Source of the DNA: Hypsibius dujardini | Taxonomy: Eukaryota > Tardigrada > Eutardigrada > Parachela > Hypsibiidae | Direction: 5' to 3' | Assembly: GCA_001579985.1 (NCBI GenBank) | Contig: LRSR01007913.1 | Coordinates: forward strand, 1-64,000 | Length of the DNA: 64,000 bases | Shown: in pieces, positions 53,176 to 64,000 of the stretch | Position numbering within the stretch: the stretch's first letter is position 1 | Layout of the letters: each line of letters opens with the position of its first letter | Program-made: the position numbers and the translations under genes | The notes under the pieces: model-generated | Database searches by the model: none | The model's input: only the letters and a program-made list of their open reading frames with translations | What the model was told of the DNA's origin: nothing

Positions 53176-54223
53176 GCTCTCGTACCTGGTGCCAAGGGTC
53201 AGTGAGTTGTCGTGTGCATGCCTAAATGATTTCTGTCCCTTAATCCGCATTTGTATTATATCGCTCGTGTTTTTTGGGCGTGTTTAGGTATTTCGAATAC
53301 TGCTTAGGCGGCTGTGATATGTGATGGATCTGAAAGGTTCACCGATGACTGCATGTGGAGGTCCTGGCAGTTTCTCTCTCTAAACTTCTCACTAGACAGC
53401 CTCTACTTTCGGTTTCCCTTATGGCCCATTATATCGTCAGTTGGAATCTGTAGTCGCTTGCTTTCGATCGCTCCTTATGCAATTCAGTTTCGTGCAGTTC
53501 TCTGTTTTCTGGGTCTTTTCAAATATTTCTGTTTCCACACGTTTTTGCTTATAGTGTGTGCATTTCTCTCTCTGAAATCGATGTTTCTACCTGCGATTTC
53601 CCACAGTGCATGTTTGTTTACGCGACAGCTTGACCTCTATTTACTATCATCTTCTTTTGAGGCCAATAAATTGGCTGGTCCGAACAAGGGTCCTTTTGTT
53701 CAAAAAGAGGTTATCGGGAATGTAACATGGGCCTTCGACTTGATTAGGTACGTCGTATCACAAACACTAAGATACTGAGTCGCTGCATACTGGTATTATA
53801 GATACTGGTCGCTGCGATCGACTACGAGGTGAAAGTTCCAATGCTGCGCAAGTTTTGATTTGGCATAAATGCCGCGCACGACAGAGCAAATTCGTAACGT
53901 ACATCAATCAAAATAACCACGTTTCATTTTCGTTCTTCATTTTAAAAAAAATGAAAATTAATTTTTTAACAAAATTATTCTAGAATAAGTGTGTTCAATT
54001 TATGGTTCAATTATTAAATCCAATTTATCGACAAACAATGATGGTATAATGTGCGAACGCGGTATTTATACCATTTCCAAACTTGCGCAGCATTGGAACT
54101 TTTCTCGTACTTTTCTCTCGAAATGGTCGAGTACAGATTTTCTTTCCACTAACTGGTAAAGGCATCTAACTGACACTACGAGTACAGTTGTTTATACATA
54201 CGTAGTCACACAACCCAATCGAA
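53176..54223. other. Intergenic between membrane protein 2 and the GMC gene (convergent)
   Basis: Likely 3' UTRs of two convergent genes. A hydrophobic open frame of 154 codons at 53314-53778 has no start context or family features; I do not annotate it. Confidence 0.4.
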
Positions 54224-57200
54224 TTATGAGCTGGTAAAAATTGCAAGCAGGGTCATATGCAAAATTGAAGCCCAACACAGTGTAGACCTAGATGTAGGTG
54301 ATCCCGAAGTGGAAGGATTGCTTTTCCAACTGTCAATTATCATGTCAGCGGCTTTTTCTCCGACCATCACAATGGGAGCATGCTGAAAATCACAAAATAA
54401 AGAAACCAAATTAAACAAGTACAGTATGCGGTCGGATTGAGACAGCTTCGCCCCTCGAAACCCAAGTTCGTACAGTATTTCCACTAGTTGGCGATGGCAT
54501 GACACTGGCATCCGCCACCCGTAGTCCTTTTATCCCCTTGACACTACAGTAGAAAAAAACGAATAACATGAACTGTTAACGGCGTTCGATGAACGTCGTG
54601 TTTCAGAAGCTACTTTTGAGTCCTTACAAGTCGGGATCAGGACCCTCATGATAGGGCTATGGATGGGCAAACGGGCAAATATTTTTTTTCCAAAATTGAA
54701 CCATATATTTGGTCTTTTGATCCTTAATATTTTTAGGGTAGTATGGCGCCCCAGGGATTCAAAACATTTTGAAAAAACTTCTATCAAATTTGTAATTTTA
54801 TGGGGTCCAATATGGTACGCTCTTAATAACTGCAAATGGGAGGGTAAAAAACATTCAAGAATGGTCCAAATTTGATGGAAACTGACGTTCTTAAAAAAAA
54901 TTTGAAATCCCTGAAGCATTGGAAAGCAGGCTCCCCACACCCCCACAAGGTTCAAAATGATCAGGAAAAAAGGCCGAATTTTACTTTGATTTTGAAAAAA
55001 AATTATATTGCCCCTCTGCCCACCCCCTGCCCCTACTAAGAGGGGTCCTGGTTCGGGTTTTTGAAAACCCTATACGAGCCTGTCTCGGGTATGGAACGGG
55101 CGTTCATACCGAAGCGTTGGATCCACTACCGTTCGTTCATCCGTTAGATTGCCCATTCGACACGTTCCAGCCGGATGCCAAGCTGACCGGGTCAGCTGCT
55201 TGACCGCACATCTGTAGTACTCTATGGAACCGTTGACCAGTCCGCTGCAATTGCTGGGCTGTGGGTAGATCGGCTGCAGGTTAACCTGCTTGAAGCTTTC
55301 CGATTTCACGAAGTAATTCACGATGAACTGCCAGCCTGGAAGGAAAATTACAAACTGAGAAAATCAAAATTAACTAGCTTAAAGTGAAATTTAGAAAATG
55401 ACAATTAAAGTTAACAAATTACTAAATGAAAATTAACAAATGAAAATGACAATGAAAATTGAAATGAAGAGTTGAAAAATAAAACGAAAATGAAAATCTT
55501 AAAATGAAAATGAAGATTACGAAGTTATTATTTTTATAAAATGAAAATCAACTCACTGGAGAGAAGCAAATCGATCGATGTCATACGTACCTTCAGCGTA
55601 GACCTCGATATCTACGTTTTCCGCGAGAATTTGGTGATCAATAATGGGTGGACTTGATGAAATGCCATCCGTTAATGTGATTCTTCCGGTCGAGCGAGGT
55701 CGAAGGAGAAGCGGGGACAGCATGAATTCGGATTGTCCAGGGGCCACCGCAATGTTGGCAATTGAGGCTTGGACATGAGGTTGAGTATCCGGTGTTCCGT
55801 CGAGTTTCGCCTGGTTGGGGAGGTGGAAGAAGCCGTAAACCAGAATAGGAGAAGCAGCCAGTATCCCTGGAAAAACAAAGAAGATATTTCAATTATTTTG
55901 CAGTGAACGAAGTCAACCGACGGGTGGATGGATGGACAGAAGAATGCACGAATATTGAAAGGATTGATAGAACCGGGGAACGAATGGACGAAAAACTTGA
56001 GGAACGACAAAATACATTCATCACAGAGACAAAATAAAATAATCAGCGAACGGATGGGCGAGAGACCCATAAACGGGCAGACGGATGGACCGGCGGAGTG
56101 GCGTACGAAAGGATGAGCACGATCAAAACACGGTTGTCCGGTCGACGAACGAACAGCCGACGGGTGGCGGGAGACATGACGGACTTTGGTCGGGACGGAC
56201 TGAACCCATATATAGACTGGTTAAAAAATGACGAGAAAAATGATGGAAATGACGGAGAAACAAACGAAGAGGCGAACGATCCAGAAAATTGACAAGGCCA
56301 TGGTAATTCGATCTACATAAATTTACAGTATTAACGAGAAGTTTTTTACGAACCTGTTCCTTTGGTCGCGTACTCTTGCACCTCCGACATCTCCGTCGGC
56401 TGCGGAAAGTGTCGACCGATTCGCGAGTCGTTTGTGGAGAACTGCATCTGCAGCATGTAATGGTCATGGAGATTGAGACCGACCGGCAAATCCGCCAGTT
56501 GAGTAATCTATTTAAACCATTTTACCTGCTTTTACACAAAAAATACGATACCAAAAAATACGATACCAAAAACTATGATACCATACGTTGTGCTTGTCCA
56601 GTTCGGCCTTAGGACCGATTCCACTCAGTAGCAGCAGTTTCGGGGAGTTGATCGCCCCACTCGACACCACAACCTCTTTCCTTGCGTTCGCAACCACTTT
56701 CCTCGGAGCACCCGTCAACCCTTCATGCTGGACAGCGAACTCAACCCCAGTGGCCGTCTTTGTAGCAGAATCAATCACGATTCGAGTCACCTCTGCGTCG
56801 GAAACGACGTGAAGGTTGGGAAGGTTTTTGCGAACGGACGGCCGTAGGTAAGCATTAGCCGTGGACCATCGATAGCCCTCGAAAGAGTTCACTTAAAAGA
56901 ATAAATTTTACGAAAAATAAGAACATTAGGAAGCGACGAAGTAACCCCGTATGTTTTTCCGCATTTTGGTTGTATACGAACGTTGAATCGGGGCCCAGCC
57001 TAGCTGGCTCTCTCCGTTGCTGTCCGCATTGTAAAACCCGTCTTCTTTGGCTGCTGCCAGTAAAAGATCTTGCAAGTGAATGCCCCCGTTCGGGTTGTCA
57101 ATCGTGTGCATTGGTCCAGATGTTCCGTGGAGCTCTGAATGATTGGAAAGAAAACCTTCTTGTGCATCTGAACTATAAGGCAGAACGCTAGAGACAATGA

Positions 57201-57939
57201 GGCTTCCATCCTACTTGATTTTCGAAGCTCGGGGTTGTTGTTGTTCTCAGATTTGATGAAGTACGGCAGCACATCCGCCCAGCTCCAGCCTGTCGCACCG
57301 TTCCTGGCCCAGCCGTCAAAGTCCTCCGGATTTCCGCGAATGTACACCATCGCGTTCGTTGAGCTTGACCCACCGATCACGCGACCTGCCTCAATGTGAT
57401 CCTTGACACCGCTGTACGGCAGAGGGAGGGTCGTGAAATTCCAGTCCAGCGGGGTTTTTGCGATTTTGGCTACGTGTTTGAAGGGGAAGGAATGGCTGAA
57501 TTCCTCGCTAGAGCCCGCTTCTAGCAGAAGAATTTTCCAGTCCGGGTTGTTCTGGGCGAGACGACTGGCCACGACGCAACCAGCTGTTCCCGCACCCACT
57601 AAGCACAGGCGATAGAATTTTATTATTTATTGAATGAAAATGATCTGCCTCAACGGTATATCTGTCTGTTTATCTGTTTGCCTGTCTGTTTGCCTGCCTG
57701 CCTGTTTGTCTATCCGACCGTCCGTCTGCCTCTCTATCTTTCTAATGTCAGTTGTTCGGATGGTTCCAGTTCTACTTACCAATGATGAAATCGTAAGTTT
57801 TGGTTGTACTGTCGTTCCCTGGAAAGATTTCTCGAGCGGGAATGTCGTGCGTCTTTAGCTCCGTCATCCAATGGGTCGTCCGTGAAGCGAATAGTACAAC
57901 GAACGTTAGGGCAGCTCGGAAAGATATATCAAGGGCCAT
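54224..57939 (-). CDS. GMC-family FAD oxidoreductase (glucose dehydrogenase-like), secreted
   Basis: Nine exons (57939-57780, 57598-57215, 57134-56946, 56891-56587, 56507-56354, 55866-55591, 55335-55110, 54543-54474, 54382-54224) encode 640 aa. A signal-like N-terminus (residues 1-20) is followed by the FAD-binding fold FIIVGAGTAGCVVASRL ... LLLEAGS, GMC signature 1 region (GRVIGGSSSTNAMVYIRG) and signature 2 (VVVSSGAINSPKLLLLSGIGP). The active site has WHPAGTCRMG (catalytic His) and PTSGNTHAP with the second catalytic position as Asn in the spacing typical of insect-type GMC enzymes. Substrate cannot be told: glucose dehydrogenase, ecdysone oxidase and others share this fold. Beyond the normal end there is a Ser/Thr/Pro-rich linker and a hydrophobic C-terminus, suggestive of a GPI signal. 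Intron 7 carries a MITE; introns 4 and 6 carry simple repeats. Confidence 0.92.
54604..55082. mobile_element. hAT-like palindromic MITE, copy C (intron of the GMC gene)
   Basis: Same family as copies A and B: TGAGTCCTTACAAGTCGGGA near the left end, GTCCTGGTTCGGGTTTTTGAAAACCC near the right (given in part), and long inverted halves. It almost fills the 566-bp intron between exons 55335-55110 and 54543-54474; its right end lies 28 bp from the splice donor. Ends are more diverged than in copies A and B. Confidence 0.72.
55360..55548. repeat. A-rich GAAAATGA/TTAACAAA tract in GMC intron
   Basis: Irregular tandem AAAATGAAAAT and GAAAATTAACAAAT units over about 180 bp, strongly purine-biased on the plus strand, within the intron between exons 55866-55591 and 55335-55110. 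Confidence 0.65.
56538..56586. repeat. Fifteen-bp minisatellite covering the donor side of a GMC intron
   Basis: About three copies of the unit AAAAATACGATACCA, the last diverged, fill most of a 79-nt intron (56508-56586). On the gene strand each unit reads TGGTATCGTATTTTT, so every copy has GTAT steps like the true donor GTATGG at 56586. Confidence 0.75.
57655..57745. repeat. CTGT/CTGC tract in first GMC intron
   Basis: Degenerate CTGT, CTGC and TTTG units in the intron between exons 57939-57780 and 57598-57215. Confidence 0.7.
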
Positions 57940-59313
57940 GTTTGCCCGTCGTTAGTAAATATATTCAGTAGTGTGATAAATTAGGAATGAAATGTTTGGG
58001 AACATGCAAGCGCACAGATCTTCATCAATGTTGCAATTTATTTTATGTTATCACTGAAAATGTGGAAATCGGATATTCCGATAGGGTTTAATGCCGCGCA
58101 CTGTATACATTTTACGGCATTTGTCTAGTTTGGCTTGACCGATAAGAATCCTGCGTTGCTTGCGCCAGTTGTTGCAAGTATCTGTACGACTGTTGCGGCT
58201 CATCGTCTGGTCGCAGACGATAAGATTTATGCTTCGAGGACAATGTCCAACAGCCGATGTTCCATCTGTCCAGGTCAGCAAGACAATCATCTCTCCTTGA
58301 TGCAGCCATGCGTGGACCCCACGAGACGATGAAAGCACAGGTCAAACTTGCCTAGCCCACATTTGTTTTGTACACCTCGCAAAATTTGCTGGCTTGACAG
58401 ATTCAGTCAAAGTTTCTGCCATTATGTTTATTGACTTACGAAGGTCGACGCACAGTGGCTTCAAGAATTTTTGGTTTATTTCGTCCGGGGTGAAATTGCG
58501 GTTGAAGTTGTAGTCGCTGTGTGTGAAATTGTTTTTACACTGTTAAAGTCAGCGCTAAATGCCAAATGTTCAAATTGGTTTATGTTAACAGGACGTAAAC
58601 ATGACGAGAATAATTTGGAGTTAGTAAGGTATAGTAACATGTCACCCAACAACCTTGTAGAAAGCTCAAAACCGGTAGCAAATTCGAAAACAAAAATAGC
58701 CGTCATAAAAAGATGAAAAAACCAGCGAAAAACAAGGAGAACAATCGTAACTGTGAAATAATAAATTAAACAATAGCAAGGCAGTAAACTGAGATCTACA
58801 GTATCAATAGAAGGGCATTCAAACTTCAAAACGAAAAACAAATGGCGCCATCTGTGACAAGGCGTTGTTGGATGGCGGAAAACAGAGTAATGGGAATCAT
58901 TTCAATGGACATCAAATGGGTTGCTCGAAAGGATCATTCCCGATACTGGAATCGAGCTGGACGGTTCACTCTGCAATCGCAAAAAAACCTTTGTTAATAA
59001 CGTGATCAGATGTCCGCCTATCATAATATGATGGGACATTTTGAAAGTGTTAAATTGTTAATTGCAATGACTTAAATATTGCATGTCGTCTATTAAATAA
59101 TAAAAATGTAAGAAAATTGCACATAAACTTAATAAACAATATTTGAATTTATGGTCAAATTTATTTTCATCGTAATTAAAAACACTTGACGACAAACAAA
59201 ACATATTGCTCGACTTTTGGATTCAAGCCTGAATTCACAGTACTTTCGCCTAGTGCAATAATATGCAAAACACAACGTAATAAATCAGACGCTCTCCACA
59301 AAAACTCACCTTT
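57940..59313. other. Intergenic between GMC gene and small minus-strand gene
   Basis: Probably the GMC promoter and the 3' part of the next gene, which seems to have a 3' UTR intron beginning at 59309. AT-rich from 59040 to 59220. No other gene is supported. Confidence 0.4.
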
Positions 59314-59700
59314 CTAACCGCCATTTCCCACCACAATTTCATCGCCAGTCGTCCCAGCATTTTTCGAGGTTCCCCTTTCAACAGTGCCGACGACCTCCTC
59401 CCCCTCTTCATTGTCGTAGACGTCGAACTGGTCGAAGAGGGCCAGGAACTCCTCGTCGCAGTGGACCTCGGATTCGGCGACTCCCGAGGAAGATGATGGT
59501 GGCCAGAACGACCACCAGGCAGAGACTTGCTCAAGGGCCGCAGCCTGCTGCTGGGCGAGGGCCACCTCAAGAACCTCCATGGCGTCCAGCCAGGCCAGTG
59601 TCGTGTCATTCTCCTCGGCAGCGGGGAGACCCACGCTCAGGCACGGGCTGCATCGTCCGCACTGGTTCAGGGCATGGCACGCCGTCGGACGAGGCGACAT
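59314..59700 (-). CDS. Small unrecognised acidic protein with Cys-rich N-terminus
   Basis: One open frame of 128 aa from the ATG at 59700. The N-terminus has CHALNQCGRCSPC, four cysteines in 13 residues; the middle is helix-prone and Ala/Gln/Glu-rich (LEVALAQQQAAALEQ); then SAWWSFWPPSSSSG; the C-terminal half is acidic (EEFLALFDQFDVYDNEEGEE). No signal peptide or TM, so probably intracellular. GC-rich coding composition stands out against AT-rich flanks, which supports a real gene. A good splice donor (AAAG/GTGAGT) lies at 59310, just after the stop at 59314-59316, suggesting either a 3' UTR intron or a different downstream frame. I recognise no family; the short acidic/aromatic segments could bind partners but that is speculation. 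Confidence 0.5.
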   Translation of the reverse strand: MSPRPTACHALNQCGRCSPCLSVGLPAAEENDTTLAWLDAMEVLEVALAQQQAAALEQVSAWWSFWPPSSSSGVAESEVHCDEEFLALFDQFDVYDNEEGEEVVGTVERGTSKNAGTTGDEIVVGNGG

Positions 59701-59902
59701 TTTCTACAGAGCTCTACTCACGTTAAGAGATGAAAAAAACAAATTTAAAAAAACTTCGCCAAAGGGGTAGGAAAAAAAATCCTCCCGAAAAGCTGTGAAA
59801 TGAGAGAGGCGAAGATGTGGGAAGTGGAACCCTTGCCCTTTTATTACGACGGCGGTGAATTTACCGGCAGGCGAAGATGGGTGTGGCGACTGATTTGACC
59901 AG

Positions 59903-59937
59903 TCGAATGTCGAATGTCGAATGTCGAATGTCGAATG
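59903..59937. repeat. Five perfect 7-bp tandem units (TCGAATG)
   Basis: TCGAATG repeated five times without mismatch, about 200 bp upstream of the start of the small minus-strand gene. A promoter-proximal short tandem repeat. Confidence 0.95.
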
Positions 59938-59940
59938 TGA

Positions 59941-60679
59941 AGCACGCAATTTTCGTGGAAAGTGTGGCGTACCTGTAAATTATCTGTGGAATTTGCCACG
60001 CGTACAGCATTTATAGGTTGATGATTATTTTGGGGAACACCGCCTTGAATTGTATACCAAGAATTACGGGGACATATCTTCTTGTAATTACTTTTGCTGC
60101 GTGGGTCGGTAATAAACTTAGGTATTAGCGTTTATCCCTAATTATGCGCACATACCTCCTTCATAAAAACATTTAAATGAAATAATAAAATAGATGAACT
60201 AAATTTTTGCGGCGTATACATTTATATAAAATGCTAACTGATGCACAATATATTTGCAGTATATTTCAATCAGGTTCTCGTCAAGGAAACCCATCGCGAG
60301 TTATTGATTCACCCTCATAAAATTGACACTAATTATGATTTATATGCCATATATAACACGTAATTATTGTACAACATATAAATATATGACTATGAAAAAT
60401 GAATATATAATGTTAGATAATATGTATGAAAATAATTTTTGTTTATTTAACTTGCCAGTACACCATATCAGTTACGTTTTTTTTATTACTCAGTGGCTGC
60501 TAGCGGCTTGCGGACAGTAAACAGTAGAAAAAAGCACAAAGTTAAAACCCCTGAACTTACATTTATTTTGCCTTCATAGCAGAAACAAACCAGACAACAA
60601 CGAGTAATAAACCACAATTCAACATCACTGTTTCGGGGTGAAGAGGGGTTTTCCTGTCTAAAATGTCAAGAATCTTCTT
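59941..60679. other. AT-rich intergenic region
   Basis: No gene is supported. Very AT-rich from 60120 to 60480. It likely holds the upstream region of the small gene and the 3' flank of the kinase pseudogene. Confidence 0.4.
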
Positions 60680-63600
60680 GTTCAGTTCTCCCAACCGAAA
60701 ATCTGTCTCTTCCAGCTGTAAGAACTCCCGCTTCCGGTTTGCCCTAAGGTTTCATCGAGGACAGTCCAAGTTGCAGCAAAGATTGGTCGGCCGTCCGGCT
60801 CCACAACTGCATACGACTTCATTAAGTCAGCACTAGAAGAAAATGTCACAGAATCTGCTACATGAATAGCACATAAACAATAATGCAAAATAAGAAAGGA
60901 ATCCTTTTTTTGTATTGTACGCACATGGATTTTGGTGCTCCAAGAGGTCGAGTGAGCTGGTTGCCCGCCAACAACCACTCTGCAAGTGCGACCGGTGAGA
61001 ACTTGGCCACGTCCGGTCGGTCGAACGGCACCAAACCCAGGCTCAACATCTCCTAAAGGAGCACGCCGAACGCCCAGACGTCAAACTTTTCAGAGAACTG
61101 CCTGGTAAGAATTGCGTCCGGAGGCATCCACAAAATTGGCAACGCAATCTCATGATCAAAACATAGATTTATAATTACATGTCATAAGCAAAATACCATT
61201 TAATAGCTCGAGGATGGTCTTTTCATTTTATTAGACGAAAGAACATGCATGCATTCTTTTTTAAACACTACTAAGAATGTATATATATTTCAAGTATACA
61301 GTATTTCGCATATTTAGTTTGAAAATTTCAAAGTATAATGCAACTGTGCTTTAATTTCGATGGTATGTTTTTACCGAGGCAGAACTATCAGTTGTGTACT
61401 ACATAAAGCTGCCTTACGTAAATGTATTTTCAGTAAATCATGAAAGAAATGTCTTTCTTGGCTCACCTGACAATTTTTTAGATATTCAAAAATTAATACA
61501 AGTATTTTTATCTATTTAGGCACTAGTATTAACCTAATTGTACCGATTAAATAGTGATGCAAGCTTGAAGAGGGAAGAGAGAGACCTACGATTGCGTTGG
61601 CAACGGTGTAGGTGTCATCGCCATGTCTGGCCAATCCGCAATCCGAAATCTTCATCACCCGAACTTCCGTGACCAGGATGTTCCTCGCCGCCAGATCTTG
61701 AAGGATGATGGAGCACAAACTGAGGTACGCCATGCCACGACTAGTCTGATGAGTGAATTTTATCAGGTCTGCCGTGGCAATCATTTGCTCAGCCATGAGT
61801 TCCACCTCTGGTTCCGTTCGCGGTCTTTGCACACGCTGACCCATTGCAGCTCCACCTGATGCGGATCGACTGGCGATAGGTTTCCCGTCTCATCCAAATT
61901 AGAGTGGAAGCAGGACCGACAATGCCTTAGGAAGGAGAGCAGCGAACCCTATTTGCAGATTCCAGCAGCAGAAATTGGCGTTCTACAATGAGCGTGACGT
62001 TGTGAATTTTTTTATATGAAAGAAATCGCAAACAATATGAGGAGACAAATAGATATGTATATGCTAATAAATATAATATATGTAAATAGAAATAATAGAA
62101 ATATAAGTACTTAAATATATAATATATTTAAACAGAATAAAAACTGTATATACAAAATATAAGGGGAAAAATTGACTGTAGTTACCTTGCGAGACGAGAC
62201 CCAAAATATTTACAAAATTAACATGTCGTCCACATTTGAGCATTGTTTCGAATTTTTCGGTGAATTGAGAGGTGTACTGCTCGGACGAGCCGGTCAACGT
62301 TTTGGCCGCCACAATGGTCGGTTTCTTGAACACTGTTAACAGGTCGTGAGCTCGCCCTTTGTAGACAATCCTGAATTCCCCTTTCCCCAATACAATGTAA
62401 CCTGTGCAGTCAAAGAGCGAGCGGTTCAGCGTGAAATTAAGAGAATACACAATTAAGGTCATGACTAACAAAAGAAGGGAATATTATTATATTTAATAAG
62501 GTAATTTCTTTAAATAAGACTCCAGGTTCAGCATTGAATTAATAAAAATACAACTAGAAAATAGACAAATATGGTGAGTAAATAAACAAATATCAATTGG
62601 TGAGATCATAAATTAAGAAATGCATAATTAAAAGTATGGTATTATATTTCTCAAGATAATTTCTTTAAATAATGCCTCATGTCCAGCATTAATTTGTAAA
62701 AATGACTAACGAAATATATCCAGGTGTGCAGTAGCATTCAAAAGAAGCTGGAATGCTGCATCTCAAAAATCCCCGATAAGAGTCTATATGTACTTCTAAC
62801 CAGATGTTAAGTGAGTCTTGCTTTTTAGAAGATAAACTTTTTTAACGAGCAAAAACAAAATGGCACTATGTTTGTTTTGAATATAGGAAAGAAATTAGAT
62901 TTACATTTTAAAAAGGTGCCACTTCAATTTTTAATTTTCAATTTCCACAAAAGTAATTATACTTTCACACTTATGAAGTAAACTTACTAAGCTCGAACGT
63001 CTCCTGGGGTATCTCCAGCAGTGTAATATATTGCAAGCAAATAGCATGCAGCGACCTCTTTTCGTTGTTCACCTCATGCAGTTCGATGCTGTAAAAGCTG
63101 TCTACAATTTGTCTGGGTCTGCCGATCAGCTGGCGATGTCTGTTGCTTTGTCGCCGTCATTTGAAGAGATAAACCAGCAAGCCGACAGCCACGAAGAAGA
63201 GCAGTATGCAGCCAATGATGGCTCCAGCTTCCACGCCAGGACTAAAACTCGCACCAGTACTCGGAGTACTCCAAGTAATCGTACTATCCTCCACCGACAC
63301 GGTGGAATCAAAGCAGCTGCTGTCCAAAGACAAGATCTATCCTCAAAGACACACAACCGAGAGTTCTTGTTCAGGCGCAGGGTCGCTTTCGCGAAATTTA
63401 CATTGGTATCAACGAGTGATCCACCATGTCTTTGTCATGTCTCGTCCTCGAATTGCGTGTCAATTCCAATTTGCCTTCTTCATTTAAACCAAAGCCCCAG
63501 ACGTAGTCGTCGGTGGCATAACCGAGATCACCGGTCTGCCGCCTCCGTGGCGGAAGGCAAACATGACCTTCTGGTCACACGTACGACGAAGCACCAGATC

Positions 63601-63690
63601 GCCGTCTTTGATGGTCAACAAACAAATGCCATCCTGGGACAATACGTTTTGTCCTGGATGCAGCTTCTCGGGCGATTTCAAGGCAACTAA
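60680..63690 (-). pseudogene. Receptor tyrosine kinase pseudogene with bulb-lectin-like ectodomain
   Basis: Remnant in order on the minus strand: a lectin-like exon (from 63689; LHPGQNVLSQDGICLLTI, DGDLVL, then in another frame VWGFGLNEEGKLEL), which matches the B-lectin repeat style; a TM helix (AIIGCILLFFVAVGLLVYLFK, about 63160-63230) with an in-frame TGA at 63157-63159; a juxtamembrane stretch; kinase N-lobe (62408-62189; VLGKGEFRIVYKG, VAAKTL); hinge GSLLSFLR and catalytic region (to about 61590; DLAARN); activation-segment exon with WMPPDAI and DVWAFGVLL followed by TAG at 61053-61055 where Trp is expected; and the last exon (60835-60682; EPDGRPIF). Further frame breaks lie near 63540, 61935 and 61870. 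HRD reads LQD and DFG reads DCG. Introns persist, so it is an unprocessed pseudogene or decayed pseudokinase. Assembly error at all sites is unlikely since neighbours read cleanly. Confidence 0.72.
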
Positions 63691-63762
63691 TAAAAAGTGA
63701 TTATGCTTTTGTTAAAGTATACAAAGACTACACAAACGGCCACCATACTAGGCAGCCCGATT

Positions 63763-64000
63763 TAAAGCCACTTTTTCACCGGAACCCAACAAAAGAGGAT
63801 GGTCCAAGTTTGAGCAACTTTTGGCCGTTGCGTTGCATCTGCTTTTTGAAACTTGATGGATCTATTGATTGAACTCAAGGCTTATTTCACTACTTTCCTG
63901 CTTGATTGGGTACATTTTCATTTGAAATCGGGCTGTCAACTACTAAATGTCACTAAAGTTTAAGGGCATGCGTCGGAAGAATGCGACTAAGCCCTACAAA
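63763..64000. mobile_element. MITE family 2, partial copy at the right edge
   Basis: Resembles the element at 45580-46114: CAACAAAAGAGGATGGTCC, ATCTATTGATTGAACTCAA and ATTTCACTACTTTCCTGC match corresponding segments there in order. Runs to the end of the window. Confidence 0.6.

Noticed and set aside
53314-53778. Hydrophobic 154-codon open frame after membrane protein 2
   Set aside because: T-rich 3' UTR-like sequence translates to Phe/Leu/Ser; no signal or family pattern.
61053-61055. Idea that the kinase locus is a functional pseudokinase
   Set aside because: Two in-frame stops and several frame breaks across separate exons make an intact product unlikely, although the degenerate LQD/DCG motifs alone would fit a pseudokinase.

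Overview
The window looks like nuclear DNA of an invertebrate animal. Most genes are split by short GT-AG introns (about 50 bp to 1.3 kb), and the recognisable genes are animal housekeeping or neuronal genes: class V myosin, PKA catalytic subunit, CNNM metal transporter, failed axon connections, ubiquilin. I cannot name the species. A compact-genome ecdysozoan such as a tardigrade would fit, but this is a guess. Introns are full of degenerate CTGT/CTGC (GACA) tetranucleotide tracts. All exon coordinates come from reading splice sites by eye and checking reading-frame phase; no database search was run.

Layout. 1-9,306 (minus): 20 exons of a myosin V heavy chain, running off the left edge before the globular tail. 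10,745-14,040 (plus): PKA catalytic subunit, divergent from myosin V across a 1.4-kb gap. 15,889-20,235 (plus): CNNM/uex-type transporter. 21,586-22,635 (plus): small Ly6/quiver-like GPI-anchored protein. 24,591-28,691 (plus): fax. 30,049-33,736 (plus): ubiquilin. 34,080-34,840: long foldback element.

35,675-53,175 (plus): the most unusual region, a six-gene cluster of secreted or membrane proteins. It has two paralogous, sharply shortened plexin-like receptors (short Sema, PSI, IPT-like, PSI, IPT-like, one TM, roughly 85-110-residue tail and no GAP domain). It also has two paralogous small secreted Cys-rich proteins and two single-pass membrane proteins with an Ig-like cysteine pattern. The order is small-TM-plexin, then small-plexin-TM. 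All six are extracellular or single-pass and share orientation, so they may form a recognition or signalling system; that is inference.

54,224-57,939 (minus): GMC oxidoreductase in nine exons. 59,314-59,700 (minus): small unrecognised protein. 60,680-63,690 (minus): an intron-containing receptor tyrosine kinase pseudogene with a bulb-lectin-like ectodomain, several frame breaks and a degenerate catalytic loop. A palindromic hAT-like MITE occurs three times, each time inside an intron (plexin-like 1, plexin-like 2, GMC). A second MITE family appears at 45.6 kb and at the right edge.
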